Assembly (NCBI GenBank): GCA_937927985.1
Contig: CALFWH010000110.1
Coordinates: 1-6,661, forward strand
DNA length: 6,661 bases
Reading direction: 5' to 3'
Origin: an uncultured bacterium
GTDB taxonomy: Bacteria > DRYD01
The position numbers and the translations under genes were made by a program. Positions 1 to 6,661 of this stretch are shown here, piece by piece. Every line of letters starts with the position of its first letter. The stretch's first letter is position 1. A model generated the notes under the pieces. That model was not told the origin of the DNA, searched no databases, and worked only from the letters and a program-made list of their open reading frames with translations.

Positions 1-848
1 TTAGCATAATTTTTAGCTTCTATGTCTATATCGTAAAGTACTTCTAAATGTTCGCATATAAATCCTATTGGACAAGAAATAATTATTTTAAATTCATCAG
101 GTATTTTACTTATTTGGTCTAATATATCTGGTCCCAACCATTTATCTTTGGTCTTACCTTGGCTTTGATAACAAAAAACATAATCTGTTATACCTAATCT
201 TTCAACCAGTTTATTTACAACAAATTGTAATTGAGTAGGATATGGATCAGGTAGTATTTTCTCAGGTAAACTATGGGCACTAAAAATATAAAAAATCTTA
301 GAATTACCATGAATACTAATTATTTTTTCTCTTAGAGCTTGTATTCTTTTGTAAAAAATATCTATCAATAGCGGATTATCATAATAACCATAAATATGTT
401 TAAAATTAATCTTATCGGATTTTGTACGTTTAAAATAATCAGAAATGTTATAATTTGAGTAATAGGGAGACATTATAATAGCTATGGCTTTGCTTATGTT
501 TTCATTTTCCATCTGTTTTACTACGTCTTCTATATAAGGGTTAATATGTTTAAAAGCTACAAATACTTTATAGCTTAGGTTATTTTTAGAATTATCCGTA
601 GAATTATCCATAGAATTATTCAATAAATTTTGCAGTTTTTTGGCTTGATTGTAGGTTATTTCATTAAGTGGACTTTTTCCCCCAATAGCTAAAAACCTGT
701 CCCTTAACTCATCGATATATTCTTGTGGTGGTTTTTTCCCTTTTAATATATGAGTATAAAACCTTTCTATATCATCCATTGTATATATACTTCCATAACT
801 CATTAAAAGTATACCTATTGGTGTAGTTTGTTTGATTAAATTGTCCAT
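1..848 (-). CDS. hemH: Ferrochelatase, probably coproporphyrin type (CpfC/HemH), 3' end cut by window edge
   Basis: Inserts ferrous iron into a porphyrin in haem synthesis; enzymes of this type act in the cytosol, on coproporphyrin III when of the CpfC class. I read 282 codons from an ATG at 848 with no stop before the left edge; B. subtilis HemH is about 310 residues, so roughly 30 are missing. Landmarks in order: LLMSYG with Tyr18 (equivalent to the iron-ligating Tyr13 of B. subtilis), DIERFYTHI (26-34), AIGGKSPL (54-61), KHINP (100-104), FSAHSLPEK with catalytic His192, DPYP, QSQGKT then WLGPDI (237-242), and CEHLEVLYDID with Glu269 (equivalent to Glu264). The match to the B. subtilis protein, recalled from memory, runs through the whole visible length. 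The ATG is chosen because AAGGAGG lies 4 nt upstream. The gene starts 19 nt after the RND stop, so it is probably cotranscribed with the pump. Oddities are a repeat-encoded insertion (residues 76-88) and a loop before DPYP two residues shorter than in B. subtilis. The enzyme family is near certain; the coproporphyrin class is inferred. Confidence 0.95.
   Translation of the reverse strand, partial: MDNLIKQTTPIGILLMSYGSIYTMDDIERFYTHILKGKKPPQEYIDELRDRFLAIGGKSPLNEITYNQAKKLQNLLNNSMDNSTDNSKNNLSYKVFVAFKHINPYIEDVVKQMENENISKAIAIIMSPYYSNYNISDYFKRTKSDKINFKHIYGYYDNPLLIDIFYKRIQALREKIISIHGNSKIFYIFSAHSLPEKILPDPYPTQLQFVVNKLVERLGITDYVFCYQSQGKTKDKWLGPDILDQISKIPDEFKIIISCPIGFICEHLEVLYDIDIEAKNYA
587..622 (-). repeat. 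Three tandem 12-bp repeats inside the ferrochelatase gene
   Basis: Three adjacent 12-bp units lie at 587-598, 599-610 and 611-622. On the plus strand they read TAGAATTATCCG, TAGAATTATCCA and TAGAATTATTCA, so they differ only at the last three positions. In the ferrochelatase frame they encode an Asn-Ser-x-Asp type repeat (residues about 76-88). This falls between the helix containing QAKKLQ and the strand YKVFVAF. B. subtilis HemH has a shorter link there, so the array probably lengthens a surface loop. Twelve is a multiple of three, so gain or loss of a unit would keep the frame. Confidence 0.9.
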
Positions 849-852
849 AAAG

Positions 853-859
853 CCTCCTT
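853..859 (-). promoter_or_regulatory. Ribosome binding site of the ferrochelatase gene
   Basis: On the minus strand this reads AAGGAGG, a near-perfect Shine-Dalgarno sequence, 4 nt before the ATG at 848. It fixes the start codon. Most of it lies in the right arm of the small palindrome at 855-867. Confidence 0.85.
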
Positions 860-867
860 GTTAAGGA
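855..867 (-). repeat. Small perfect palindrome in the pump-ferrochelatase gap
   Basis: The minus strand reads TCCTT-AAC-AAGGA: two 5-bp arms and a 3-nt loop, directly after the RND stop codon (868-870). The right arm holds the first five bases of the AAGGAGG ribosome binding site. It is too short and has no T-tract, so it is not a terminator. In mRNA it could weakly hide the ribosome binding site until ribosomes finishing the pump gene melt it. The repeat is plain in the sequence; the function is inference. Confidence 0.45.
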
Positions 868-3800
868 TTAATTTTTATAATTACTTTTTGATAATCTTTT
901 CAATTTTAATTCTTCAACTATTGAGTATACTACAGGTACAACTATTAAGGTTAGTAATGTAGAGCTACTTAATCCTCCAATAACTGCGACAGCTAAAGGT
1001 TTTAGTAAATATCCTCCTTCTTTTAATCCCAAAGCTAATGGAAACATAGCAAATATAGTTGCTAAACTAGTCATTAATATGGGTTTTAATCTTACTAAAG
1101 CTGCTTCTTTTATAGCTTCATATAATTCTTTACCTTGTTCTCTAAGATTGTTAGTATAATCTATTAACAATACTGAATTACTTACAACTATTCCAGTTAC
1201 CATTAAAATTCCCATAAGAGACATTAAATTCAAAGAATCTCCAGAAATATTTAAAGCTATCAATACCCCTATTAACTCCAAGGGAATAGAAATCATTAAA
1301 ATAAGGGGCTGGATGAGAGAATTAAACTGAATAGTTAAAACAGTGTATATCAAAAATATTCCTAGCGAAATAATTAAAATAAAAGCTAAAAAAGTTTCAG
1401 ATCTTTGTTCTTCCTCACCTTTTAATTTATAAGTATATCCCAAAGGTAAAGGATCTTCAGAGAATATCTTTCTTACATTATCTAATATTTGACTTAAGCT
1501 ATATTTAGGTTCTTTATTTCCATAAATTCTTATACATTTTAATCTTTCATTTTTTTCTACTATAACTGGACCATAATCAGGGAAAGCATAAGCAATCTGC
1601 CTTAATGGTATATTTTTCATTAAAACAGGAGAAAATATAGGAAAGTTTAACAATTCTTGTTCATTAATTGGTTTAGGAATTCTAACTCTTATATCGTATT
1701 CATATCCTTTTTCTTTGTACTTACCTACTAGAGTGCCAGTAGTAGAAACCTGTAATAAATTAACAACATCAATAGTATTAATACCATAAAAAGCGCTTCT
1801 GTTTTTATCTATTTCTATCTTGAATTCTGGTACACCCTTTTTCCATGATAAATCTAAATCTGTTACCCCTGGAATCTGTGAAAACTTAGATTTATATTTA
1901 TTGCCTAGTTCCCATAAAACATCTATATCTTCCCCAGATATTACTATATCTATAGCTTTAGTACCTCCAAGCCCAGAAAGACTTTTAAATGGATCAACAA
2001 CATTTATGGTTATACCTGGTATTTCAGCTATCTTTTTCTTAGCTTCCTTTACTATAATAGGATATTTATCAAAATCTTTTGGATCAAATTTTACTCTGGT
2101 TTCACATATTGAAGATATTGTAGAAGCTCCAGATATGGAAACTATGAAACTAATTGCTTCACTATCTCCCCCAGCTGACATAGTAGCGCCAAAAACCTTT
2201 GTATATTTTCTAGCAGTATCATAAACTATCTTTAAAACCTTTAAACCCTTTTCATAGGTATCATACAACGTACCACCTACCGAATTGTAAACCTGAATAT
2301 TTATAACAGGAAATCCTCCACTTGGTAGAAAATCTTTCTTGGTATTAATTAATAAAAATAATGAAAATATAAATATACCAAAAGCAGTCAATATGGTTAA
2401 AAATCTATTTTTCAAAGCTAATGATAGAAAAGCAATATAGAATTTTTTCAAGTAATCTAAAATAGAGTCTGTAAAATTATGGTGAGATATTTTATAGTTG
2501 TTTTTATAGAAGAACATATAAAGAGGGGGCACTATAAAAGCAGCTACTACTAAGGAAGATAATAATCCCAATATTATAACAATTGCAAAATCCAGAAATA
2601 ACTCTCTTGCTAATCCCTGAATAAAAATTATGGGAACAAAAACGATTACAGTAGTCAAAGTAGAAGCAAATATAGCTGGTAAAACTTCGTTAGTACCTTT
2701 GACTATGATAGATTTCAAATCCTCAACATTCTGTATAACGCTTTTCTCTATATTCCTTTGAATTGATTCTATAACTACTATGGAGTCGTCAACAATTCTT
2801 CCCACTGCTAAAGCTACAGCTCCTATACTTACTAAATTTATAGAAGTATTATTAAAAAATAGCCCTATAGCAGTAGCAAGTATAGACATTGGTATAGATA
2901 TAGCAGAAATTATTGTACTTCTAATCGATAACAAAAATATAAATATAATAATAATAGCTATCAAAGAAGCATAAATAACCTCTTCTTGGATATTCTTAAT
3001 TATGGGAATTAATCTTTCATCAAAACCAAAAGCTACATCTAATTTTACTCCCTCAGGTAAAGATCTATTTATAAATTTAACTTCTTTTCTTACATTCTTT
3101 GCAGCTTCTACAGTGTTTATATCAGCTTCCTTAAAAACAAATAAATAAACTGCAGGTTTAAAATCAGATAAGGAATAACTTTGAATATCTCTATTACCAT
3201 CAATAACTTTTCCAATATCTCTAACCCTTATTACTCTTGAATCAGATTCGAATTTTACAGGTACTAAGTCTATTTCTTCCAAACTATTAAACTCACCAAA
3301 AGATCTCAAGGTAAAATCTTTATTTCCTAAAGTCATATAACCAGTTGGAAGATTTAGATTGTTAACTTTAACAAAGTCAACAATATTGGAAAGTTGTATA
3401 TTATATTTATATAAATTGGAAGGATCGAGAATAATCTGTATCTCCCTTTTAATTCCTCCTATTACAGTTACATCAGCTACTCCAGGAGTGGATTCAATTT
3501 TTTTAGAAACCACTTCTTCAGCTAGGAATCTCAAATACTTCATATCTAAATTTCCTGTTAAAGCTAAAAAAGCTACTGGTAATAAAGACTTTACATTTTG
3601 TTTATTTATGGATGGGGTTTTAGAATCACTGGGTAAAATATCTCTAATCTGATCTAATTTCTGTCTTATATCAAATATGGCATATTCTAAATTAGTATTC
3701 CATTCGAATTCTACTCTAACAATAGATAATCCCTCGCTACTTATGGAGGTAATTTTTTTTACGTTATTAACTAAAGCTACTGTGTTTTCTATTTTTGAAG

Positions 3801-3984
3801 TTAGATCTCTTTCAACTCTTTCTGGAGAAGCTCCTGGATATAAAGTAGTAATTACAACTAGAGGATAATTTATATCTGGCAAAAGCTCAATTTTTAAATT
3901 AATAACCGAAACTATTCCCATTAATATAATTGAGATGCTAAGAACAAATACTGCAGTCCATCTTTCAATTGCCCATCTTATCAT
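868..3984 (-). CDS. RND-family efflux pump, inner-membrane permease (AcrB/SwrC-like)
   Basis: Proton-driven exporter of the inner membrane, the engine of the tripartite pump formed with the two upstream genes. The protein is 1038 residues, a normal length for the family (AcrB is 1049). It shows the usual twofold repeat. TM1 is about 12-30, followed by the porter-domain motif YPGASPERVERDLT (49-62). TM2-TM6 lie about 333-492, TM7 about 527-547, a second periplasmic region about 548-862, and TM8-TM12 about 863-1020. TM4 carries VGRIVDDSIVV with Asp399 and Asp400, matching the proton-relay aspartates of AcrB. The GR-V/I-VDDSIVV form is, from memory, typical of the Bacillus SwrC/YerP branch. In TM10 (VSNSVLLIDY, 934-943) the position of AcrB Lys940 is Ser935. 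The ATG lies 3 nt after the adaptor stop and 6 nt after AAAAGGAG. No frameshift or truncation is seen. Substrate unknown: drugs, lipids, detergents or porphyrins are all possible. Confidence 0.96.
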   Translation of the reverse strand: MIRWAIERWTAVFVLSISIILMGIVSVINLKIELLPDINYPLVVITTLYPGASPERVERDLTSKIENTVALVNNVKKITSISSEGLSIVRVEFEWNTNLEYAIFDIRQKLDQIRDILPSDSKTPSINKQNVKSLLPVAFLALTGNLDMKYLRFLAEEVVSKKIESTPGVADVTVIGGIKREIQIILDPSNLYKYNIQLSNIVDFVKVNNLNLPTGYMTLGNKDFTLRSFGEFNSLEEIDLVPVKFESDSRVIRVRDIGKVIDGNRDIQSYSLSDFKPAVYLFVFKEADINTVEAAKNVRKEVKFINRSLPEGVKLDVAFGFDERLIPIIKNIQEEVIYASLIAIIIIFIFLLSIRSTIISAISIPMSILATAIGLFFNNTSINLVSIGAVALAVGRIVDDSIVVIESIQRNIEKSVIQNVEDLKSIIVKGTNEVLPAIFASTLTTVIVFVPIIFIQGLARELFLDFAIVIILGLLSSLVVAAFIVPPLYMFFYKNNYKISHHNFTDSILDYLKKFYIAFLSLALKNRFLTILTAFGIFIFSLFLLINTKKDFLPSGGFPVINIQVYNSVGGTLYDTYEKGLKVLKIVYDTARKYTKVFGATMSAGGDSEAISFIVSISGASTISSICETRVKFDPKDFDKYPIIVKEAKKKIAEIPGITINVVDPFKSLSGLGGTKAIDIVISGEDIDVLWELGNKYKSKFSQIPGVTDLDLSWKKGVPEFKIEIDKNRSAFYGINTIDVVNLLQVSTTGTLVGKYKEKGYEYDIRVRIPKPINEQELLNFPIFSPVLMKNIPLRQIAYAFPDYGPVIVEKNERLKCIRIYGNKEPKYSLSQILDNVRKIFSEDPLPLGYTYKLKGEEEQRSETFLAFILIISLGIFLIYTVLTIQFNSLIQPLILMISIPLELIGVLIALNISGDSLNLMSLMGILMVTGIVVSNSVLLIDYTNNLREQGKELYEAIKEAALVRLKPILMTSLATIFAMFPLALGLKEGGYLLKPLAVAVIGGLSSSTLLTLIVVPVVYSIVEELKLKRLSKSNYKN

Positions 3985-3987
3985 AGA

Positions 3988-5316
3988 TTACTCCTTTTCT
4001 ACCTCCTTAACGGTATATCCTTCTTTCAAGAAATACTGACCGTCTATCACTACTTTTTCTCCCTCTTCAACTCCCTCTACTACACATAGATCTCCAGAAG
4101 TTTCCAGTATTTTTACTGTTTTTTTAACAGCTTTTCCGTTTTCTACTACGTAAACATAAATTTCTTTATCAGAGTAAACCAAAGCTTGCCTTGGAATTAA
4201 AATCCCTCTAACTGATTTAGTTACTATCTTTATATTTACATAATCATTATGATTAAGTTCATTATCCCCTAAAAAATTAGCTTCTATATAGGAAAAACCA
4301 ACACTATTAAGATTAGGATATATTTTGTTTACTTTAATGGGATATTCTTTGTTTTTAAAATAAGCAATAGCTAAAGTAGGGATTTTTATTTTTTTAGCAT
4401 CGATATCCGATATAGAAGCCTTTACTATTTTTGAATTAGGATCACCTATTGAAAGAGCTATAAACGAAGGATTTACAACCGTACCTTCATCTATATTCTT
4501 TTTAAGTATTATTCCCTCAAAAGGAGAATATAAGTCAGTATATTTATAATTTTCTTTAATTATGGAATAATTTTTGTAAGCTGAGAAAGAATTCCAATAG
4601 GCAGCTTTTGCTTGATTTTCAAAAATAGCTAACCTTTCTTTTTTTAATTTTAAAACCTCTAAATTATCCTCCATCTGTTGCAAAACAGTTTTTGCGTTAT
4701 AGTAATTGTTTAAAGCATTTTGGTATTGAATTTTAATATTTTCAAATTGCTGAGCAGAAATAACTCCCTCATTATACAATTTATTATATCTTTCAAAATC
4801 TTTTTTTGATTGATAAAGTATTGTTTCAGTTAAATATAAATTTTCTTTAGCTTGTTTTAAGGATAACAAAGCTTTTTTGTAATCAGAATCTATTTGTATT
4901 TTTTGGATTTTATAGTTATAAATAGCTTGCTCGTAATTAGCTTTTGAAGCTAAGTAATTTTGGTAAGCTTGTTGAAGTTGGAAATTATATACCTCTTTGT
5001 CTAAAGAAGCTAACAATTGCCCTTTTTGTACTTTCTGTGCTTCACTAACAAAAACTTTACTTACTTTTCCGGAAACTTGAAAAGATAAATTTACTATCTT
5101 CCTATATTCCACCTTAGCATCAGAATCAATAAAGATATCTAAATTACCTAAATAAGCCCTTTTAACTAAAACAGATATTTCTTCACTAGTAGTTACCTTA
5201 CTTTGTTTAGTATTAGCTTTAGAACAACTTGATAAAAAGAAAAAAGAAGGTGTTAAAATCACTAAAAAAGTCCAAAAAACACTATAAATAAGAATCTTAA
5301 AAAATAATCTACTCAT
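3988..5316 (-). CDS. Periplasmic adaptor (membrane fusion protein, HlyD/AcrA family) of the RND pump, lipoprotein
   Basis: Links the RND permease to the outer-membrane channel. From the ATG at 5316 it has 442 residues. A hydrophobic signal sequence ends in the lipobox LSSC, with Cys31 as the likely lipidated residue. The first half-lipoyl segment is about 76-106 (VSGKVSKVFV, then VQKGQLLASLD). A long alpha-hairpin follows at about 107-250, then the second half-lipoyl segment at about 260-293 (DLYSPFEG, then DEGTVV). A beta-barrel (about 294-368) and a membrane-proximal domain (about 369-433, with IPRQALV and GVEEGEKVV) complete it. The hairpin tip has the TolC-contact motif seen in AcrA/MacA: Arg176, Leu180 and Ser187 in ERYNKLYNEGVISAQQFE. 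An in-frame ATG at 5337 would add seven residues but has no ribosome binding site, whereas AGGGAGGA sits 4 nt before 5316. The gene overlaps the channel gene by 8 nt and stops 3 nt before the pump. Confidence 0.93.
   Translation of the reverse strand: MSRLFFKILIYSVFWTFLVILTPSFFFLSSCSKANTKQSKVTTSEEISVLVKRAYLGNLDIFIDSDAKVEYRKIVNLSFQVSGKVSKVFVSEAQKVQKGQLLASLDKEVYNFQLQQAYQNYLASKANYEQAIYNYKIQKIQIDSDYKKALLSLKQAKENLYLTETILYQSKKDFERYNKLYNEGVISAQQFENIKIQYQNALNNYYNAKTVLQQMEDNLEVLKLKKERLAIFENQAKAAYWNSFSAYKNYSIIKENYKYTDLYSPFEGIILKKNIDEGTVVNPSFIALSIGDPNSKIVKASISDIDAKKIKIPTLAIAYFKNKEYPIKVNKIYPNLNSVGFSYIEANFLGDNELNHNDYVNIKIVTKSVRGILIPRQALVYSDKEIYVYVVENGKAVKKTVKILETSGDLCVVEGVEEGEKVVIDGQYFLKEGYTVKEVEKE
3991..3998 (-). 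promoter_or_regulatory. Ribosome binding site of the RND pump gene
   Basis: The minus strand reads AAAAGGAG, 6 nt before the ATG at 3984. It lies in the last codons of the adaptor gene, whose TAA stop falls in the spacer. This supports the start choice and coupled translation. Confidence 0.8.
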
Positions 5317-6661
5317 CTTTTCCTCCCTGTCTTTCATTATTTTTAGATTCCTTAAATTTACTATAAATCTTACTAAGTCTTATATCTTGATCATTTAGAT
5401 AAAGATAACTTACATAATCCAAAAAAATTTCGTTTTTATAATTTCTTAAATTCATTATAGTTTGCAGTAAATTGTTTTGTGCGTCTAAGTAGTCCAAATA
5501 GGTAGCTAAACCATTTTCATATTTCAACTTAATCAATCTAAAAGTCTCTTTTCTATAGTCTAAGTTATATACATAGGATTGATAAGCAAACTTATCTATT
5601 TCAAACTTAGATTTAATATTATTTATTTCAGTAATTAAATCATATTTAGTACGTAGATACTGTTGATAAAGGGATTGTTTTTGTTCTTCTAAAACCATTG
5701 CTTGATTTTTTGTTAAATTAGAATCAAATATTTTCCAGTTTAAAGATAAAACTATGTTAAAATTATAATCTCTTGAAAAACTTGTAGGTTTCTGCTTAAC
5801 ATAATTAGAGCTAAGAGAAATGAATGGATTATTCTTAGATAAAACAGACTTTTTTTGATAATCGATAGCATTTATGTTACTATAGAGAATTTTCAAAACC
5901 CTATACTCATTCTCATTAATAATTGGTAAATCAACCAAAGTATTATTAGAATCGATATAATAAACCAAGTATAAGTTTAGTAGATCCTCAATAATTTTTG
6001 TGTTTTTTGTATTTTGACTATTAGCGTATAAAAAGGATGAGGTTTTTTTGACAGATATCTGATAATTCTCATAAGCTAATTTATACTGGGATTTAGAATC
6101 ATTATAACTAGATAGGACTCTTAAATAATCCACTTTTGGAATTACACCTAAATCATAAAGTTTTTTTGTACTATATAATAATTCTTCGGTATAATTAACC
6201 AAGTTTTTAACAAACTCGAGAAAATTATAACTTTTGAAAACATCATAAAAAAGCCTGTAAAATTTAAAATAATTATCACTAATTGCTTGATTATATTTAA
6301 GTAAATTAGATTCATAAATAACTTTCTTGGACATAACTAAATTTTCAAGTACTCCGAAGGTTTTCAAAATCCAATTAAACTGTAATCCATAGTTGTAGTT
6401 ATATTCATTAGAAAGTCTAATAACTCCTGGACCTATTCTAGCATTAACAATAGGCTGATTATAAGAATATCTATAGAAACTATCAATATTTATACCAAAT
6501 TCAGAGTATGTAGCTTTAAGATCATAATAAGACGAATTTAATTCATTTCTAGCTTTATTTATTTCTGGTAAAGAATAAATTAAACTATCTAGTAATTCTA
6601 TAGATTCTATAGAATAATCTGAAGAAGAATTCAAGTATTTTTGTTGATGATCTGCAAAGCT
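5309..6661 (-). CDS. TolC-family outer-membrane efflux channel, 5' end cut by window edge
   Basis: Outer-membrane exit duct of the tripartite pump; TolC-family proteins form trimers with a beta-barrel and a long periplasmic alpha-barrel. The reading frame stays open to base 6661, giving 450 visible residues. A TTG at 6634 could be taken as a start, but it has no ribosome binding site. The codons before it read SFADHQQKY, which looks like the end of a signal peptide (cleavage perhaps after SFA), so the true start lies outside the window. Two OEP repeats are visible, numbered from the first visible residue. Repeat one has the LPEINKARNEL helix (about 31-41), strands near 57-69 and 88-102, and YDLGVIPKVDYLRV (169-182). 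Repeat two has strands near 279-290 and 299-313 (LSLNWKIFDS), and KYENGLATYLDYLDAQ (380-395). The mature length of nearly 450 is normal for the family. The protein is unusually rich in Tyr and Asn. Its last codons contain the adaptor's ribosome binding site. Confidence 0.92.
   Translation of the reverse strand, partial: SFADHQQKYLNSSSDYSIESIELLDSLIYSLPEINKARNELNSSYYDLKATYSEFGINIDSFYRYSYNQPIVNARIGPGVIRLSNEYNYNYGLQFNWILKTFGVLENLVMSKKVIYESNLLKYNQAISDNYFKFYRLFYDVFKSYNFLEFVKNLVNYTEELLYSTKKLYDLGVIPKVDYLRVLSSYNDSKSQYKLAYENYQISVKKTSSFLYANSQNTKNTKIIEDLLNLYLVYYIDSNNTLVDLPIINENEYRVLKILYSNINAIDYQKKSVLSKNNPFISLSSNYVKQKPTSFSRDYNFNIVLSLNWKIFDSNLTKNQAMVLEEQKQSLYQQYLRTKYDLITEINNIKSKFEIDKFAYQSYVYNLDYRKETFRLIKLKYENGLATYLDYLDAQNNLLQTIMNLRNYKNEIFLDYVSYLYLNDQDIRLSKIYSKFKESKNNERQGGKDE
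5321..5328 (-). promoter_or_regulatory. Ribosome binding site that decides the adaptor start
   Basis: The minus strand reads AGGGAGGA, with GGAGG ending 5 nt before the ATG at 5316. It lies inside the channel gene, where it encodes part of RQGGK. The alternative ATG at 5337 is upstream of this site and has no purine-rich stretch at the right distance. Confidence 0.85.

Noticed and set aside
1..3. TTA at the left edge as the ferrochelatase stop codon
   Set aside because: It is out of frame: codons on the minus strand end at base 3, and the next codon begins AA. The protein would also lack the usual C-terminal 30 residues.
849..867. Terminator between pump and ferrochelatase genes
   Set aside because: The only palindrome has 5-bp AT/GC-mixed arms and no following T-tract, and it overlaps a ribosome binding site.
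1820..2224. Plus-strand open frame of 134 codons inside the pump gene
   Set aside because: It is antisense to a clearly conserved part of the RND protein, resembles no family, and lacks a convincing ribosome binding site. It is a shadow of the real gene.
2780..2974. Plus-strand open frame of 64 codons
   Set aside because: Antisense to the TM2-TM4 region of the RND gene; its hydrophobic look is the mirror of the membrane-segment codons.
3359..3868. Two plus-strand open frames (3359-3652 and 3677-3868)
   Set aside because: Both are antisense to the first porter domain of the RND gene and have no independent support.
5317..5337. Upstream ATG at 5337 as the adaptor start
   Set aside because: No Shine-Dalgarno sequence precedes it, and the strong AGGGAGGA site lies between it and the ATG at 5316. 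The added residues are charged and would only lengthen the signal sequence.

Overview
The window looks like an AT-rich bacterial chromosome (G+C about 30% by eye, not computed). It is almost entirely coding, and every gene lies on the minus strand. Read in the direction of transcription, from high to low coordinates, it holds four genes: a TolC-family outer-membrane channel (cut by the right edge), a lipoprotein-type periplasmic adaptor, an RND/AcrB-superfamily inner-membrane pump, and a ferrochelatase (cut by the left edge). Gene junctions are an 8-nt overlap, a 3-nt gap and a 19-nt gap. Each of the three downstream genes has a strong Shine-Dalgarno sequence. This looks like one polycistronic operon with translational coupling. 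Its promoter and any regulator lie beyond base 6661.

The first three genes form a complete tripartite efflux pump. The RND protein uses the proton gradient to move substrates, the adaptor joins it to the outer-membrane channel, and the channel opens to the outside. The host must therefore be a diderm (Gram-negative-type) cell. The substrate cannot be read from sequence.

The ferrochelatase most resembles the coproporphyrin-type enzyme (CpfC) of Firmicutes and Actinobacteria, including the Tyr that ligates iron in that class. The pump's TM4 motif also recalls the Bacillus SwrC/YerP branch. A Gram-positive-type haem enzyme next to an outer-membrane efflux system suggests a low-GC diderm lineage of, or near, the Firmicutes, or another deep-branching diderm. 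I cannot name the organism.

The points most worth following are the linkage of a haem-synthesis gene to an export pump, an in-frame 12-bp tandem repeat that expands a loop of the ferrochelatase, and an adaptor hairpin about twice the length of AcrA's. Others are a missing TM10 lysine in the pump and a small palindrome overlapping the ferrochelatase ribosome binding site. I see no clearly undescribed system, mobile element, RNA gene or CRISPR array. No gene-free stretch exceeds 20 bases.
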